A stretch of 59,305 nt of DNA from Oscillospiraceae bacterium (GTDB taxonomy: Bacteria; Bacillota; Clostridia; Oscillospirales; Ruminococcaceae), in the NCBI GenBank assembly GCA_017460835.1, contig JAFUAD010000053.1, positions 1-59,305 of the forward strand, written 5' to 3'. The notes beneath the pieces were generated by a model. The model made no database searches and was not told the DNA's origin. It worked only from the letters and a program-made list of their open reading frames with translations. The first letter of the stretch is position 1; every line of letters begins with the position of its first letter. Both the position numbers and the translations under genes were made by a program. Below are positions 38,256 to 46,650 of this stretch, piece by piece.

Positions 38256-39416
38256 TCACGCAATTGCCGCACGCTTCAGCAGCGTGAGGTCCCGCGCATC
38301 GAGCACACCGTCCGCGTTCAGATCAGCCGCCTCTGCCGCCGGGAGCGCAGTCTCCTCGGTCAGCAGATACGCTTGCAGCAGCGCGGCATCGGCCTGATCC
38401 GCTGCGCCGTCCTGATTGACGTCCCCGATCACGCTGTCATCCGCTGTATGAATCTCGGCATTCAGCAGCGCGTCATTGCCCTCGGCAATCGTGATCGCAT
38501 CCCATTCGGCGCGGGTTCCCGCAAACCACACATCGGTCAGTGCGCTGCACGCGCCGAAGGCGTTTTCGCCGATCTCCGTGATTGTTGCGGGCAGCGTCAC
38601 GCTTTGCAGGTTTTCGCTGTAATAGAATGCGGATTCCGGCAGCACCGTCACCGACGCCGGAATGGTCACGGTTTTCAGCATCGAGCAGAAGAACGCGCGC
38701 TCGGAAATCGTCGTCACCGTTTCGGGAATCGTCACCGATTCGATTTTGGAGAAATCCCATTTCCAGAACTGGTAGCACAGCTTGCTGTTGTTTGTGCTGT
38801 AATTTGTGAGCTGCTTCGTCGAAAATGCGTATTTCCGGATCGTCGTCAGCGGAACGCCGTCCACTTCCTGAGGAATCACAAACTCCGGCTCAAAGCCGTA
38901 ATACCGCGTGAGCGTCACCTCGCCGTCCTGCGCCTTCGAGGAAAACGGCAGCGCGCCGAGGTCACTGACCCAGAAGGTACGCGGCTTTTCGCCGGAGGTA
39001 CCCGCCTCCGCCTTATAATACTCCCCGTCGATCAGCGCGATCAGGTTGATGTGACCGGAGGCGCCGTCCCAGAGCGAGCCGTCGTGCCGGATATTTTTGA
39101 TGCCGGCCTTGTCGCAGAGCATATGAATCATATCCGTATTCGCCCAGCAGTCTCCCCCGCCGTATTCGATCATCTCATACCAGTGCTGATAGCGGACATG
39201 CTCGTTCGTATACGAATAATTCTCCGCGGTATACTGCGTGATCGCATAGAGCTTTTCGTATTCGGTCATGTCATCGGTAATGATCTCCTCCAGAATCGGA
39301 TCGAGCAGTGCCGGATCCTGCGAGACCGCATGAGCCGGAAGCGCACAGCCCATGCAGGCCGCTGCCGCCGTGACGATCGCCGTCCCGCGCCGCAAGATTG
39401 AATGGATTTTTCGCAT
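38256..39416 (-). CDS. Secreted transglutaminase-like / leucine-rich-repeat protein with dockerin
   Basis: The 386-residue product has a signal peptide (to about residue 30, LPAHA) and a transglutaminase-like fold with Cys90 (YGGGDCWANTDM) and His122 (SGHINLIALIDG). The third catalytic position, normally Asp, appears to be Glu137 (YYKAEAG). BspA-type leucine-rich repeats follow at about 225-300 (IESVTIPETVTTISERAF, LKTVTIPASVTVLPESAF). A C-terminal type I dockerin (GDVNQDGAADQADAALLQAY, DLNADGVLDARDLTLLKR) completes the protein. It would be carried on a cellulosome scaffoldin outside the cell, possibly as a protease or protein-linking module. It is transcribed from 39576-39604 through the MITE-like element in its leader. 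Confidence 0.88.
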   Translation of the reverse strand: MRKIHSILRRGTAIVTAAAACMGCALPAHAVSQDPALLDPILEEIITDDMTEYEKLYAITQYTAENYSYTNEHVRYQHWYEMIEYGGGDCWANTDMIHMLCDKAGIKNIRHDGSLWDGASGHINLIALIDGEYYKAEAGTSGEKPRTFWVSDLGALPFSSKAQDGEVTLTRYYGFEPEFVIPQEVDGVPLTTIRKYAFSTKQLTNYSTNNSKLCYQFWKWDFSKIESVTIPETVTTISERAFFCSMLKTVTIPASVTVLPESAFYYSENLQSVTLPATITEIGENAFGACSALTDVWFAGTRAEWDAITIAEGNDALLNAEIHTADDSVIGDVNQDGAADQADAALLQAYLLTEETALPAAEAADLNADGVLDARDLTLLKRAAIA

Positions 39417-39435
39417 AATTTCCCCTCCCTATCTG

Positions 39436-39562
39436 TTAAGGTAACACCGCACAGAGCTGGTGGTGCAGATGCGCAGTCAGATTTTTCATGCAAGATGACG
39501 GAAAAGATGCAAGCAGATGTGCCGCCAAGCCGTCAGGCGGGCTTTGTGCGGTGTTGCCTTAA
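39436..39562. mobile_element. MITE-like element, complete copy (127 bp)
   Basis: The 22-bp ends are inverted repeats with two mismatches: TTAAGGTAACACCGCACAGA at 39436 and the complement of GCTTTGTGCGGTGTTGCCTT at 39541-39560, each bounded by TTAA, which may be the duplicated target. The interior is non-coding and contains GCCGCC/GGCGG and TTTTTCATG.../...ATGACGGAAAAG complementarity. A second copy lies at the window start. It has no transposase and would have to be moved by one encoded elsewhere. It occupies the 5' leader of the dockerin gene at 38256-39416, between promoter and ribosome-binding site. Confidence 0.8.
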
Positions 39563-39575
39563 GGCTTCTGATTTC

Positions 39576-39604
39576 ATTATATACCGCGGCGGCGCGTTTC
39601 GCAA
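39576..39604 (-). promoter_or_regulatory. Promoter of the transglutaminase-LRR-dockerin gene
   Basis: Minus strand TTGCGA (39599-39604), 17-bp spacer, TATAAT (39576-39581). The predicted start of transcription (about 39569) is just upstream of the MITE-like element, so the element is transcribed in the leader. Confidence 0.78.
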
Positions 39605-39670
39605 GCGTTTTCGCATTTTTCATATAAATGCACAAAATTCGTGGTATGCAATTAGTCAGTATTCCCATGA

Positions 39671-39699
39671 AAAAGCGGCCGGGCAATTACCCGACCGCT
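39671..39699 (-). terminator. Terminator of the GH94 gene
   Basis: Minus strand AGCGGTCGGG (39690-39699) pairs with CCCGGCCGCT (39674-39683), followed by TTTT. Confidence 0.85.
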
Positions 39700-39716
39700 C
39701 TGTGTCTAATTCTGTT

Positions 39717-42110
39717 TTATCCCAGAACGACGATGATCTCATTGACATCAGCGAGCTTGTCCGCAGGGAGGAAATTGCCCTCTGCATCCGCTCCGTTGAC
39801 GGTCATCTTCTTCACGCCGCTCTGAACGTGATCCGGGTTCTGAATCTCAATATTGAGCTTTTTGCCGCGGAATGCCTTGTGAATCCTGAAGCCGTCCCAT
39901 GCTGCGGGAATCGAGGGGTCGATCCGCAGGCCGCCGAGCTCGGTGCGCATACCGCAAATACCCTCGACGCAGCCAACCATGACGGTCGAGGCCGTGCCGG
40001 TCAGCCAGTGGACATGCGATCTGCCGGCGAACGGCGAACGGGTGCTCTCGGTGAACTGTCCGTGGACATACGGCTCCATGACGCGGATTTCCGCCTTGTC
40101 GTTCATGGCAGCCGGCGAGCTCTCCATGAAGTATTCAAATGCTCTGTCGCCGTGGCCGAGCAGCGATTCCGCAAGAATCAGCCAGCCCTGCGACTGCGAG
40201 AAGATGCCGCCGTTTTCCTTTGTATCCGGGTTGAAAATGTGCATCAGTGCGCCGTCGAAGTAGTGATCGACATAGGGCGGCTCCAGCAGCTTTGCGCCGT
40301 AGGGCGTATTGAGGATGCTGTGGACGCTCTCCATCGCCTTTTCGGCCTGCTCCTCGGATGCAAAGCGGGAGATGACCGACCAGCTCTGCGGGTTCAGCCA
40401 CATATTTGCCTCCGGGTCCGCTTTCGCGCCGACGACCGTGCCGTCCTCGCGGATGCCGCGGATGAAGCGGTCCTCATCCCAGCACTTGCTCAGGGATTCG
40501 GAGAGCGCAGCCTGTGTCTTTTCGAGATATGCCAGATATTCGGTATCATTCTTCGCCTTTGCCATTTCCGTCATTTCGCGGATTGCGTAATAGAGCTGGA
40601 ATGCAACGAAGGTGGACTCGCCCTTTGCGCCGAGACGCAGGCAGTCATTCCAGTCTGCATGCAGACCCGCCGGCATATTGTGCGCACCGAGCCGCTCCAT
40701 CGAGAAGTTGATCGCGCGCTTCAAGTGATCGTACACGGTATCCTCGCCGCCGTTCGCATAGACGATGACTTCGTCGAGGAACGCCTGATTGCCGCTCTCG
40801 CCGATGTACTTGACGATCGTCGGGAACAGCCAGAGCGCATCGTCTGCACGGTAGGAGGGATGCCCGGTCTCCTTCACATACTCCGGATCGTCCGGCGTAT
40901 TCTCATGGCCAGCGTTATGCGTGAACTTGACGAGCGGGAGTCCGCCGCCGTTATCGACCTGCGCCGAGAGCATGAAGCGGATCTTTTCGAGCGCCATTTC
41001 CGGATTCAGGTGAATGATGCCCTGAATATCCTGCACGGTGTCGCGGTAGCCGTAGCCGTTGCGCTCGCCGCAGTAAATCAGCGATGCGGCGCGGCTCCAG
41101 ATCGACGTAATGAAGCACTGGTACGCATTCCAGACATTGATCATGTTGTTGAACTCGTCCGAGGGGGTCTCGACCTCGAAATGCGAGAGCTGCTCATGCC
41201 AGTAATCGCGCAGATTCGCGATTTCCGTATCTGCGACGCCGGCGGTCTCATACTTCTTCAGAATCTCGGCAGCCTCCGCGGAATTCCGCTGGCCGAACAC
41301 ATAGGTCAGCACCTTCGTCTCGCCGGGCGCGAGCGTCACATCAGACTGGAGCGCACCGCAGGCGTTGCTGTTGTAGTTCATGGTGCCGTCGCATTCACCC
41401 TTTTCGACTGCGATCGGGTTGGAGTAGGTGCGGTATGCGCCGATAAACGACGACAGATCGCCGTTTGCGGAATGCACCGGCGCACCGGCAACACCGAAGA
41501 AGCGCTCGCGGTGGTTCGAGCCGGAGGCATCCTTGCCGCTGTTCTCGTTGATGTGCTGAATGATCCGGTTTCCGCCCTCAAAGCTGGTACGGGTGATGAA
41601 CAGGGTGTATTGCAGATTGACCTGATCCTGATTGTAGTTGTTGTCGTTCGTGAACTCAATAAAGCCGGTCACGGAGAGTCTGCGGGTCTGGTCGGACTGA
41701 TTGGTAATCTTACACTGCCAGACCTCATAGGTATCCGGAACATAATATGTGGTTTCGGTCTTGATCCCTGCATATTCCGCAGTCAGAACCGTATATGCCG
41801 TACCGTGACGGCAGGTGGACTTGTACTGATCGAGAGGCTTGCCGACCGGCTGCCACGATGCAGACCAGTAATCCTTGCTGTCTCTGTCATGCAGATAGAT
41901 GTATCTGCCCGGCAGCGCCATCATGGAATTGAAGCGGAATCTGCCGATTCTGCCGTTTGCGCCGCTCTTGACAAAGCTGTAACCCGCGGCATTGTTGGAA
42001 ATGATCGCACCGTACTCCGGGTCGCCGAGGTAGTTCGACCATGCAGAGGGGGTGTCCGGGCGCGTGATCACATATTCTTTGTTTTTGAGATCAAAATAGC
42101 CGTAATTCAT
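39717..42110 (-). CDS. GH94 disaccharide phosphorylase, probably cellobiose phosphorylase
   Basis: The 797-residue product matches GH94 along its length, starting MNYGYFDLKNKEYVITRPDTP. It carries the barrel motifs GYRDTVQDIQGI, SYRADDALWLFPTI and HADWNDCLRLGAKGES; the DWND motif (Asp486-Asp489) holds the general acid. It has no signal peptide, so it works in the cytoplasm, splitting an imported disaccharide with phosphate to give a sugar 1-phosphate plus a free sugar. Overall character and length (~800) agree with cellobiose phosphorylases of ruminococci; chitobiose phosphorylase is the main alternative. RBS AGGAGG and a good promoter precede it. It lies between two dockerin genes. Confidence 0.9.
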   Translation of the reverse strand: MNYGYFDLKNKEYVITRPDTPSAWSNYLGDPEYGAIISNNAAGYSFVKSGANGRIGRFRFNSMMALPGRYIYLHDRDSKDYWSASWQPVGKPLDQYKSTCRHGTAYTVLTAEYAGIKTETTYYVPDTYEVWQCKITNQSDQTRRLSVTGFIEFTNDNNYNQDQVNLQYTLFITRTSFEGGNRIIQHINENSGKDASGSNHRERFFGVAGAPVHSANGDLSSFIGAYRTYSNPIAVEKGECDGTMNYNSNACGALQSDVTLAPGETKVLTYVFGQRNSAEAAEILKKYETAGVADTEIANLRDYWHEQLSHFEVETPSDEFNNMINVWNAYQCFITSIWSRAASLIYCGERNGYGYRDTVQDIQGIIHLNPEMALEKIRFMLSAQVDNGGGLPLVKFTHNAGHENTPDDPEYVKETGHPSYRADDALWLFPTIVKYIGESGNQAFLDEVIVYANGGEDTVYDHLKRAINFSMERLGAHNMPAGLHADWNDCLRLGAKGESTFVAFQLYYAIREMTEMAKAKNDTEYLAYLEKTQAALSESLSKCWDEDRFIRGIREDGTVVGAKADPEANMWLNPQSWSVISRFASEEQAEKAMESVHSILNTPYGAKLLEPPYVDHYFDGALMHIFNPDTKENGGIFSQSQGWLILAESLLGHGDRAFEYFMESSPAAMNDKAEIRVMEPYVHGQFTESTRSPFAGRSHVHWLTGTASTVMVGCVEGICGMRTELGGLRIDPSIPAAWDGFRIHKAFRGKKLNIEIQNPDHVQSGVKKMTVNGADAEGNFLPADKLADVNEIIVVLG

Positions 42111-42165
42111 ATTATCCTCCTAAAATCAACTGCAATTGCCTGAACACGGAACATCAGACATGTTC

Positions 42166-42194
42166 ATTCTACCATAATTCAGCATAAAATGCAA
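42166..42194 (-). promoter_or_regulatory. GH94 promoter
   Basis: Minus strand TTGCAT (42189-42194), 17-bp spacer, TAGAAT (42166-42171), about 50 bp before the start codon. Confidence 0.75.
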
Positions 42195-42232
42195 GGGGGT
42201 AACCGCGTTTTTTTTCGTTGATTTTCAGCCGG

Positions 42233-43813
42233 TCAGATGAGATGCATCAACGCACGCTTCATGAGCGTGAGATCGACGGCATTGAGGCTGCCGCTGCCGT
42301 CGAAGTCCGCAGCCTTCCAGTAACCGAGCCGGATTCCCGGGTCGTGCAGCAGATAACGGCTCAGCACGACCGCGTCGCCGATATCGAATCTGCCGCTGAG
42401 GTTCACATCGCCCGGCAGCATGGCGGTCTCCAGAAAGCGCAGGTTCCATTCCTTCGCATAGCGCTCCGCCTCAGTACCGAGATTTCCGGCGATGTCACAG
42501 TCGGAATCAAACACACAGACCGGATCATCGGTCAGCGGGTGTGTCGCCGGGACATCAATCCCGGAGGTCGCTGCGATGCCCCTCTGCCTCGGCAGCGCGC
42601 CGAGCACCTCGACCGTCGGCGGAATCGTGATGCCCGAGAGATTTGTTTTGGTGAATGCGCCCTGCCCGATTGACAGGAGCGAGCGCGGCAGCGTAACCGA
42701 CTCAAGCTGCACGCATTGCCGGAAAGCGTTTGCACCGATGCGCCGGAGATCGTCGCGCAGCACCAGTGTTTTCAGCTCAGGGCATCCCGCAAGCGCGGAT
42801 TCCCCGAGCTTTTTTGCGCGGATATCCGCAGTTTCAAAGCCTCCGCTGACGCCGTTTTCTGCGATATACAGCTCCCGGCAGTTGATCGTCAGCGTCTCCG
42901 CCTTCGGCAGATAAACCGCCTGTGCCCCGATGTATTCCAGATCGGACGGGAAATTCAGCTCCGCCAGATATTCACAGCCGCGGAACGCCTGCGCTTCGAT
43001 AAACCGGACGGTATCGGGCAGCTCGACCTTCGTGACCGGCGCATACCAGAACGCCTGCGGCGCAATGCGCGTCACGCGGTGCCCGTCCACCGATTCCGGG
43101 ATTGTCACGGTCCCGGTCAGGGGCTCCCCGATCGGTTCAGCAGGCGGGTCATCCCGGCTGGGCGCTGCATACCGGCTCCGCACCAGCATCGCATCGCCGT
43201 CGGGCAAAAATGCGTAATAATCGCCGTCATATTGCGGAAAATCGGAGAAATCCGGCACGCCCTCCGCCGAATATTTCACGGCGGGAACCGAAGGCTGCGG
43301 CGTGATCTCCCGCCGCTCGCCGGTCTCCGTGTTCAGATACTCGATCACATCATACTGCGTCCCGCTGCATTCTCCGGTGAATACGACCCGAACCTTCCCC
43401 TCATCGTCGAGCCAGTATTCATTCCGGTCGGCATTGCCGTCGAGATAGACAAGATCGGGGGTGCAGGGGCGGGCATAAATGCCGCTGAATTTGTAATCCG
43501 CGAAATCGTCCTGAATGCCGCAGAGCGCTGTCAGCTCCTCCTCGCGCAGCCTGTCCGAGACATAGTCATAATCCAGTATGCGGCGGGCACGCTCGCAGCG
43601 CACGGTCTCCGCGCTGTTCTGCTCGGTATCGAAGATGAACCGGCAGAGCGCCCGCTCCTCCTCACTGAGCAGGCTGTAATCCGTGATGCAAAGGTCATAC
43701 CGCAGGAACCGCTCCCAGATTGCGGACGAATCTGTCTCTGCGCTGACCGGCATTGCTGCTTGGCTCAGGTACAGGAGCGCACAGCATCCGGCTGTCAGTC
43801 TTTTTGCTTTCAT
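42233..43813 (-). CDS. Secreted leucine-rich-repeat protein with dockerin
   Basis: The 526-residue product has a signal peptide (to about residue 25, MPVSA) and an N-terminal region of ~200 residues without a recognised domain, with Tyr/Asp-rich stretches. BspA/LRR_5-type repeats follow from about 230 to 415 (GTVTIPESVDGHRVTRIAPQAF, VELPDTVRFIEAQAFRGC, VTLPRSLLSIGQGAF). It ends in a type I dockerin (GDVNLSGRFDIGDAVVLSRY, ADFDGSGSLNAVDLTLMKR). It is expected on the cellulosome, perhaps as an adhesion or protein-interaction module. It has its own promoter at 43874-43902, and GAGAGGG precedes the ATG at 43813. Confidence 0.87.
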   Translation of the reverse strand: MKAKRLTAGCCALLYLSQAAMPVSAETDSSAIWERFLRYDLCITDYSLLSEEERALCRFIFDTEQNSAETVRCERARRILDYDYVSDRLREEELTALCGIQDDFADYKFSGIYARPCTPDLVYLDGNADRNEYWLDDEGKVRVVFTGECSGTQYDVIEYLNTETGERREITPQPSVPAVKYSAEGVPDFSDFPQYDGDYYAFLPDGDAMLVRSRYAAPSRDDPPAEPIGEPLTGTVTIPESVDGHRVTRIAPQAFWYAPVTKVELPDTVRFIEAQAFRGCEYLAELNFPSDLEYIGAQAVYLPKAETLTINCRELYIAENGVSGGFETADIRAKKLGESALAGCPELKTLVLRDDLRRIGANAFRQCVQLESVTLPRSLLSIGQGAFTKTNLSGITIPPTVEVLGALPRQRGIAATSGIDVPATHPLTDDPVCVFDSDCDIAGNLGTEAERYAKEWNLRFLETAMLPGDVNLSGRFDIGDAVVLSRYLLHDPGIRLGYWKAADFDGSGSLNAVDLTLMKRALMHLI

Positions 43814-43873
43814 ACGAAACCCTCTCTTTCAGTATTTCAGCGAAGCCGGCAAGGCAGCACCGGCTCTGTCAGT

Positions 43874-43902
43874 ATCATACCATATCTCAGAGGAAAAAGC
43901 AA
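43874..43902 (-). promoter_or_regulatory. Promoter of the LRR-dockerin gene
   Basis: Minus strand TTGCTT (43897-43902), 17-bp spacer, TATGAT (43874-43879). Confidence 0.75.
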
Positions 43903-43980
43903 CCTGATTTTAATAAAATAAATTATGAAATTTCGTATCGGAGCAGCGCACTATTTGTCCGCCTGATGCGTACAACCGTA

Positions 43981-44058
43981 TTCACAAAAAGTACAATTGC
44001 GAAACGGGAAACTTTGTGAATCCCAACTATTGATTTTTTGCGCAAAATCGAATATACT
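43981..44058 (+). promoter_or_regulatory. Aspartate kinase promoter with upstream inverted repeat
   Basis: TTGATT (44030-44035), 17-bp spacer, TATACT (44053-44058). Immediately upstream, TTCACAAA (43981-43988) and TTTGTGAA (44013-44020) form a perfect 8-bp inverted repeat with 24 bp between, a possible operator. The leader (44059-44099) is too short for a lysine riboswitch and none is seen upstream. Confidence 0.65.
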
Positions 44059-44099
44059 ATATATGTGGAAATTCATGGACGGAAAGGAAGATTTTTACC

Positions 44100-45470
44100 A
44101 TGTCCGAGATACAAATGAACAGCAAAACCGTGAAATTCGGCGGCAGCAGCCTCGCCGATGCCAATCAGTTCCGCAAGGTCAAGGCGATCATTACATCCGA
44201 CCCGGAACGGCGCTATGTGATTCCCTCTGCGCCGGGAAAGCGCTTTTCGGATGATATCAAGATCACGGATCTGCTCTATACCTGCCAGAGACTCGCTGCA
44301 AACGGCGAGGATTTTTCTGAGCCGCTGGAGAAAATCCGCTCAAGATACCTCGAAATCGCAAAGGATTTGCAGCTTTCGTTTGACCCGACCGATGAGCTCG
44401 ACCGCATCGCATTCCGCCTGAAGGAGGGCGCAACGAAGGACTTTGCCGCAAGCCGCGGCGAATACCTCAACGGCATGCTGCTCGCGGATTACCTCGGCTT
44501 CCCGTTTGTCGATGCCGCAGAGGTTGTCTGCTTCAATGAGAGCGGCGTGCTGCAAATGCCGGAAACCATGATGGCCATGCGCGAGCGCCTGAAGGATATG
44601 CCGTATGCCGTCATTCCGGGCTTTTACGGCGCAGGCCCGAACGGCGAGATCATCACCTTCTCCCGCGGCGGCTCCGATATCACCGGCTCGCTGGTCGCAA
44701 GAGCAGTCCGGGCGCAGATCTACGAAAACTGGACAGACGTTTCCGGCGTACTCGTCGCAGACCCGCGCATCGTGAAAGATGCGGCTGTCATCAACACGAT
44801 CACCTATGAGGAGCTGCGCGAGCTCTCGTATATGGGCGCGACGGTTCTGCATGAGGATGCGATCTTCCCGGTTCGCGCAGCGGGCATCCCGATCAATATC
44901 CGCAACACCAACGAGCCCGAGGCGCCCGGCACGCTGATCGTCTCCGGCGACAGCGCCGATTCCGATGCGCTGACCGGCTATACGATCACCGGCATCGCCG
45001 GCAAAAAGGGCTTCTGTGCGATCAACATTCAGAAGGCAATGATGAACGCGGAGCTCGGCTTCTGCCGCAAGGTGCTCTCCGTTCTCGAGGAAATGGGCAT
45101 CTCCTTCGAGCACATGCCCTCCGGCATCGACACCATGACGATCATTCTCGCCGAGGAATATATCAAGGGCAGAGAAAAAACGATCCTCTCGAAAATCCGC
45201 AAGGCGGTCAACCCCGATCTCTGCGAAATCGAGCACGGCATCTCCCTGCTGGCGGTTGTAGGACGCGGCATGCGCAGAACCCGCGGTACGGCAGCGAGAA
45301 TCTTTGCGGCACTGGCACACGCCCGCATCAATGTCAAGATGATCGACCAGGGCTCCAGCGAGCTGAATATCATCATCGGCCTGCTGGACGGCGACTTCGA
45401 GGAAGCAGTCCGCAGAATCTACGATATGTTCGTCAACAGCGCACAGCTCAGCACCGAACCGGCTGTTTAA
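44100..45470 (+). CDS. lysC: Aspartate kinase
   Basis: The 456-residue product has the N-terminal kinase motif VKFGGSSLAD, the substrate-binding FSRGGSDITGSLVARAV, and TDVSGVLVADPRIV typical of aspartokinases. Two C-terminal ACT domains follow (about residues 305-450: GFCAINIQKAMMNAELGFC, LLAVVGRGMRRTRGTAARIF). It phosphorylates aspartate, the first step to lysine, threonine and methionine, and the ACT domains allow amino-acid feedback control. The start follows GGAAAGGAAG. It is monocistronic, with promoter at 44030 and terminator at 45488. Confidence 0.95.
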   Translation: MSEIQMNSKTVKFGGSSLADANQFRKVKAIITSDPERRYVIPSAPGKRFSDDIKITDLLYTCQRLAANGEDFSEPLEKIRSRYLEIAKDLQLSFDPTDELDRIAFRLKEGATKDFAASRGEYLNGMLLADYLGFPFVDAAEVVCFNESGVLQMPETMMAMRERLKDMPYAVIPGFYGAGPNGEIITFSRGGSDITGSLVARAVRAQIYENWTDVSGVLVADPRIVKDAAVINTITYEELRELSYMGATVLHEDAIFPVRAAGIPINIRNTNEPEAPGTLIVSGDSADSDALTGYTITGIAGKKGFCAINIQKAMMNAELGFCRKVLSVLEEMGISFEHMPSGIDTMTIILAEEYIKGREKTILSKIRKAVNPDLCEIEHGISLLAVVGRGMRRTRGTAARIFAALAHARINVKMIDQGSSELNIIIGLLDGDFEEAVRRIYDMFVNSAQLSTEPAV

Positions 45471-45487
45471 GCCATTCACAGAAAACG

Positions 45488-45528
45488 ACAGCACACACCC
45501 GTTTTTCGCGGATGTGTGCTGTTTTTTT
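45488..45528. terminator. Terminator after aspartate kinase
   Basis: ACAGCACACA (45488-45497) pairs with TGTGTGCTGT (45513-45522), followed by a seven-T run. Confidence 0.88.
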
Positions 45529-45868
45529 ACCCGTATCGCGCTTCGATCAGCGGCTCGTCCCAGAAAACCGTACCGCCGAGCTCACCGGCAAGTGCCTCTG
45601 CGGATTCCCGCAACCCCTCCAGAAATGCCTTCTCCCGCTTTCCGGAGCGCCTGCCCGCTGCCTCATAGAGCGTCGTTTCGCAGTATGCGTCATAGGTAAT
45701 GCCGAAATCCTCGGGGTCGCTGTGCGGAAAGAAATTCACCGAGACCGTGTACCGAATCTGCCCGGCATCGGATTCCGCGGTCAGCCGAACCTGTGCGCCG
45801 TGCCGCGGAACGTCCGCAAAGCTGCATTCCCCGCGAAAATACTGCTCATAAACATTGACCGTTTTCAT
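45527..45868 (-). CDS. Hypothetical protein (113 residues)
   Basis: The product begins MKTVNVYEQYFRGECSFADV at ATG 45868, preceded by GAGGGGAG. It is a soluble alpha/beta protein with alternating charged strands (AQVRLTAESDAGQIRYTVSV) and a C-terminal helix (KREKAFLEGLRESAEALAGEL). I do not recognise the family. A frame extension upstream to 46162 is a shadow of the SHOCT gene. Its 3' end abuts the aspartate kinase terminator. Confidence 0.65.
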   Translation of the reverse strand: MKTVNVYEQYFRGECSFADVPRHGAQVRLTAESDAGQIRYTVSVNFFPHSDPEDFGITYDAYCETTLYEAAGRRSGKREKAFLEGLRESAEALAGELGGTVFWDEPLIEARYG

Positions 45869-45943
45869 CGGCTCCCCTCCCCTCACCGGTATTATACCAG
45901 ATTCCGGCTGAAAAATCAAGATGCCCCGGCGCCGCAGAAACGC

Positions 45944-45977
45944 AAAGCCCGGACAGCGCTCCGTCCGGGCTTTGTAT
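45944..45977 (-). terminator. Terminator of the SHOCT-domain gene
   Basis: AAAGCCCGGAC (45944-45954) pairs with GTCCGGGCTTT (45963-45973), functional on either strand. Confidence 0.8.
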
Positions 45978-45989
45978 CCTGTATTCTGC

Positions 45990-46563
45990 TTACAGGCCGA
46001 GAATCTGCTTTTTCTTTGCGTCATATTCTTCCTGTGTAATGGCGCCGCTGTCAAGGAGGGTTTTGTATTTTGCGAGCTCGTCGGCATCGCTTGATTGCTG
46101 AATAACCGGCGCGGGAGCGGGCGCAGCAGAAGACGCAATTGACGCTTGTGTCTGCATCTCATTGATAAGTCCGGTCAAGACCTGATAGACCGCTTCTGCA
46201 TTTTCCAGACGCGAAAACTTGATCAAACCGGATGAAGTCGCTACGCCGAGTGTGTCTTTGCCCCGCTTCGACACGGAAGATATCTGACGCAGAGGAAGAT
46301 CAACCTGCTTGCCCCAGCCGATTCTGCCGGAAACACGGTAATTGGTTACAGTAATGGAACAACGGAAATAAGCCAGATACAGAAAGACAAGACCAATCGG
46401 AAGACAGACTGTCAGAATCATACCGATAATTGGGAGAATACCAAAAGGCCACATCGCAATGCCGGCTAAGCCGAGGACGATCAAAATAATTGCCCTGATA
46501 TATAACTTCTCGTCAACCTGAAATTTTTTTTTTTGACTCCGCCAAAACTTTTTCATTCTCCAT
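45990..46563 (-). CDS. SHOCT-domain membrane protein with a frameshift at an 11-base A-tract
   Basis: The product has two adjacent membrane spans (AIILIVLGLAGIAMW; GMILTVCLPIGLVFLYLAYF), a PH-like region (ITVTNYRVSGRIGWGKQVDL), an Ala/Pro linker and a C-terminal SHOCT motif (LAKYKTLLDSGAITQEEYDAKK). The best start is ATG 46563 after AAAAAGGAG (MENEKVLAESKKK). That frame stops just after a run of 11 A on the coding strand (46524-46534), while the rest of the protein lies in the frame that one A fewer would join (KKKFQVDEK). The sole in-frame start for the body (46554-46556) is too far from the ribosome site. Possible explanations: sequencing error, inactivating indel, or slippage on the A-tract. 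Divergent from an XRE gene. Confidence 0.72.
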
Positions 46564-46605
46564 AATAAAGCGCTCCTTTTTCGGATTATCCCAAATCGGT
46601 ATATT

Positions 46606-46632
46606 TTTATTATACCACAATGGTATAATAAA
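46606..46632. promoter_or_regulatory. Palindromic operator overlapping divergent -10 elements
   Basis: TTTATTATACCA (46606-46617), spacer CAA, TGGTATAATAAA (46621-46632): perfect 12-bp arms. The right arm contains TATAAT for the rightward XRE gene; the left arm contains the complement of TATAAT for the leftward SHOCT gene, which has TTGACT 17 bp upstream (at about 46631-46636). Binding here would block both promoters; the adjacent XRE protein is the obvious candidate. Confidence 0.8.
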
Positions 46633-46650
46633 GTCAAGAGGGATTTTATT

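Noticed and set aside
43903-44099. Possible lysine riboswitch before aspartate kinase
   Set aside because: The promoter lies only about 40 bp from the start codon and no conserved riboswitch core was seen.
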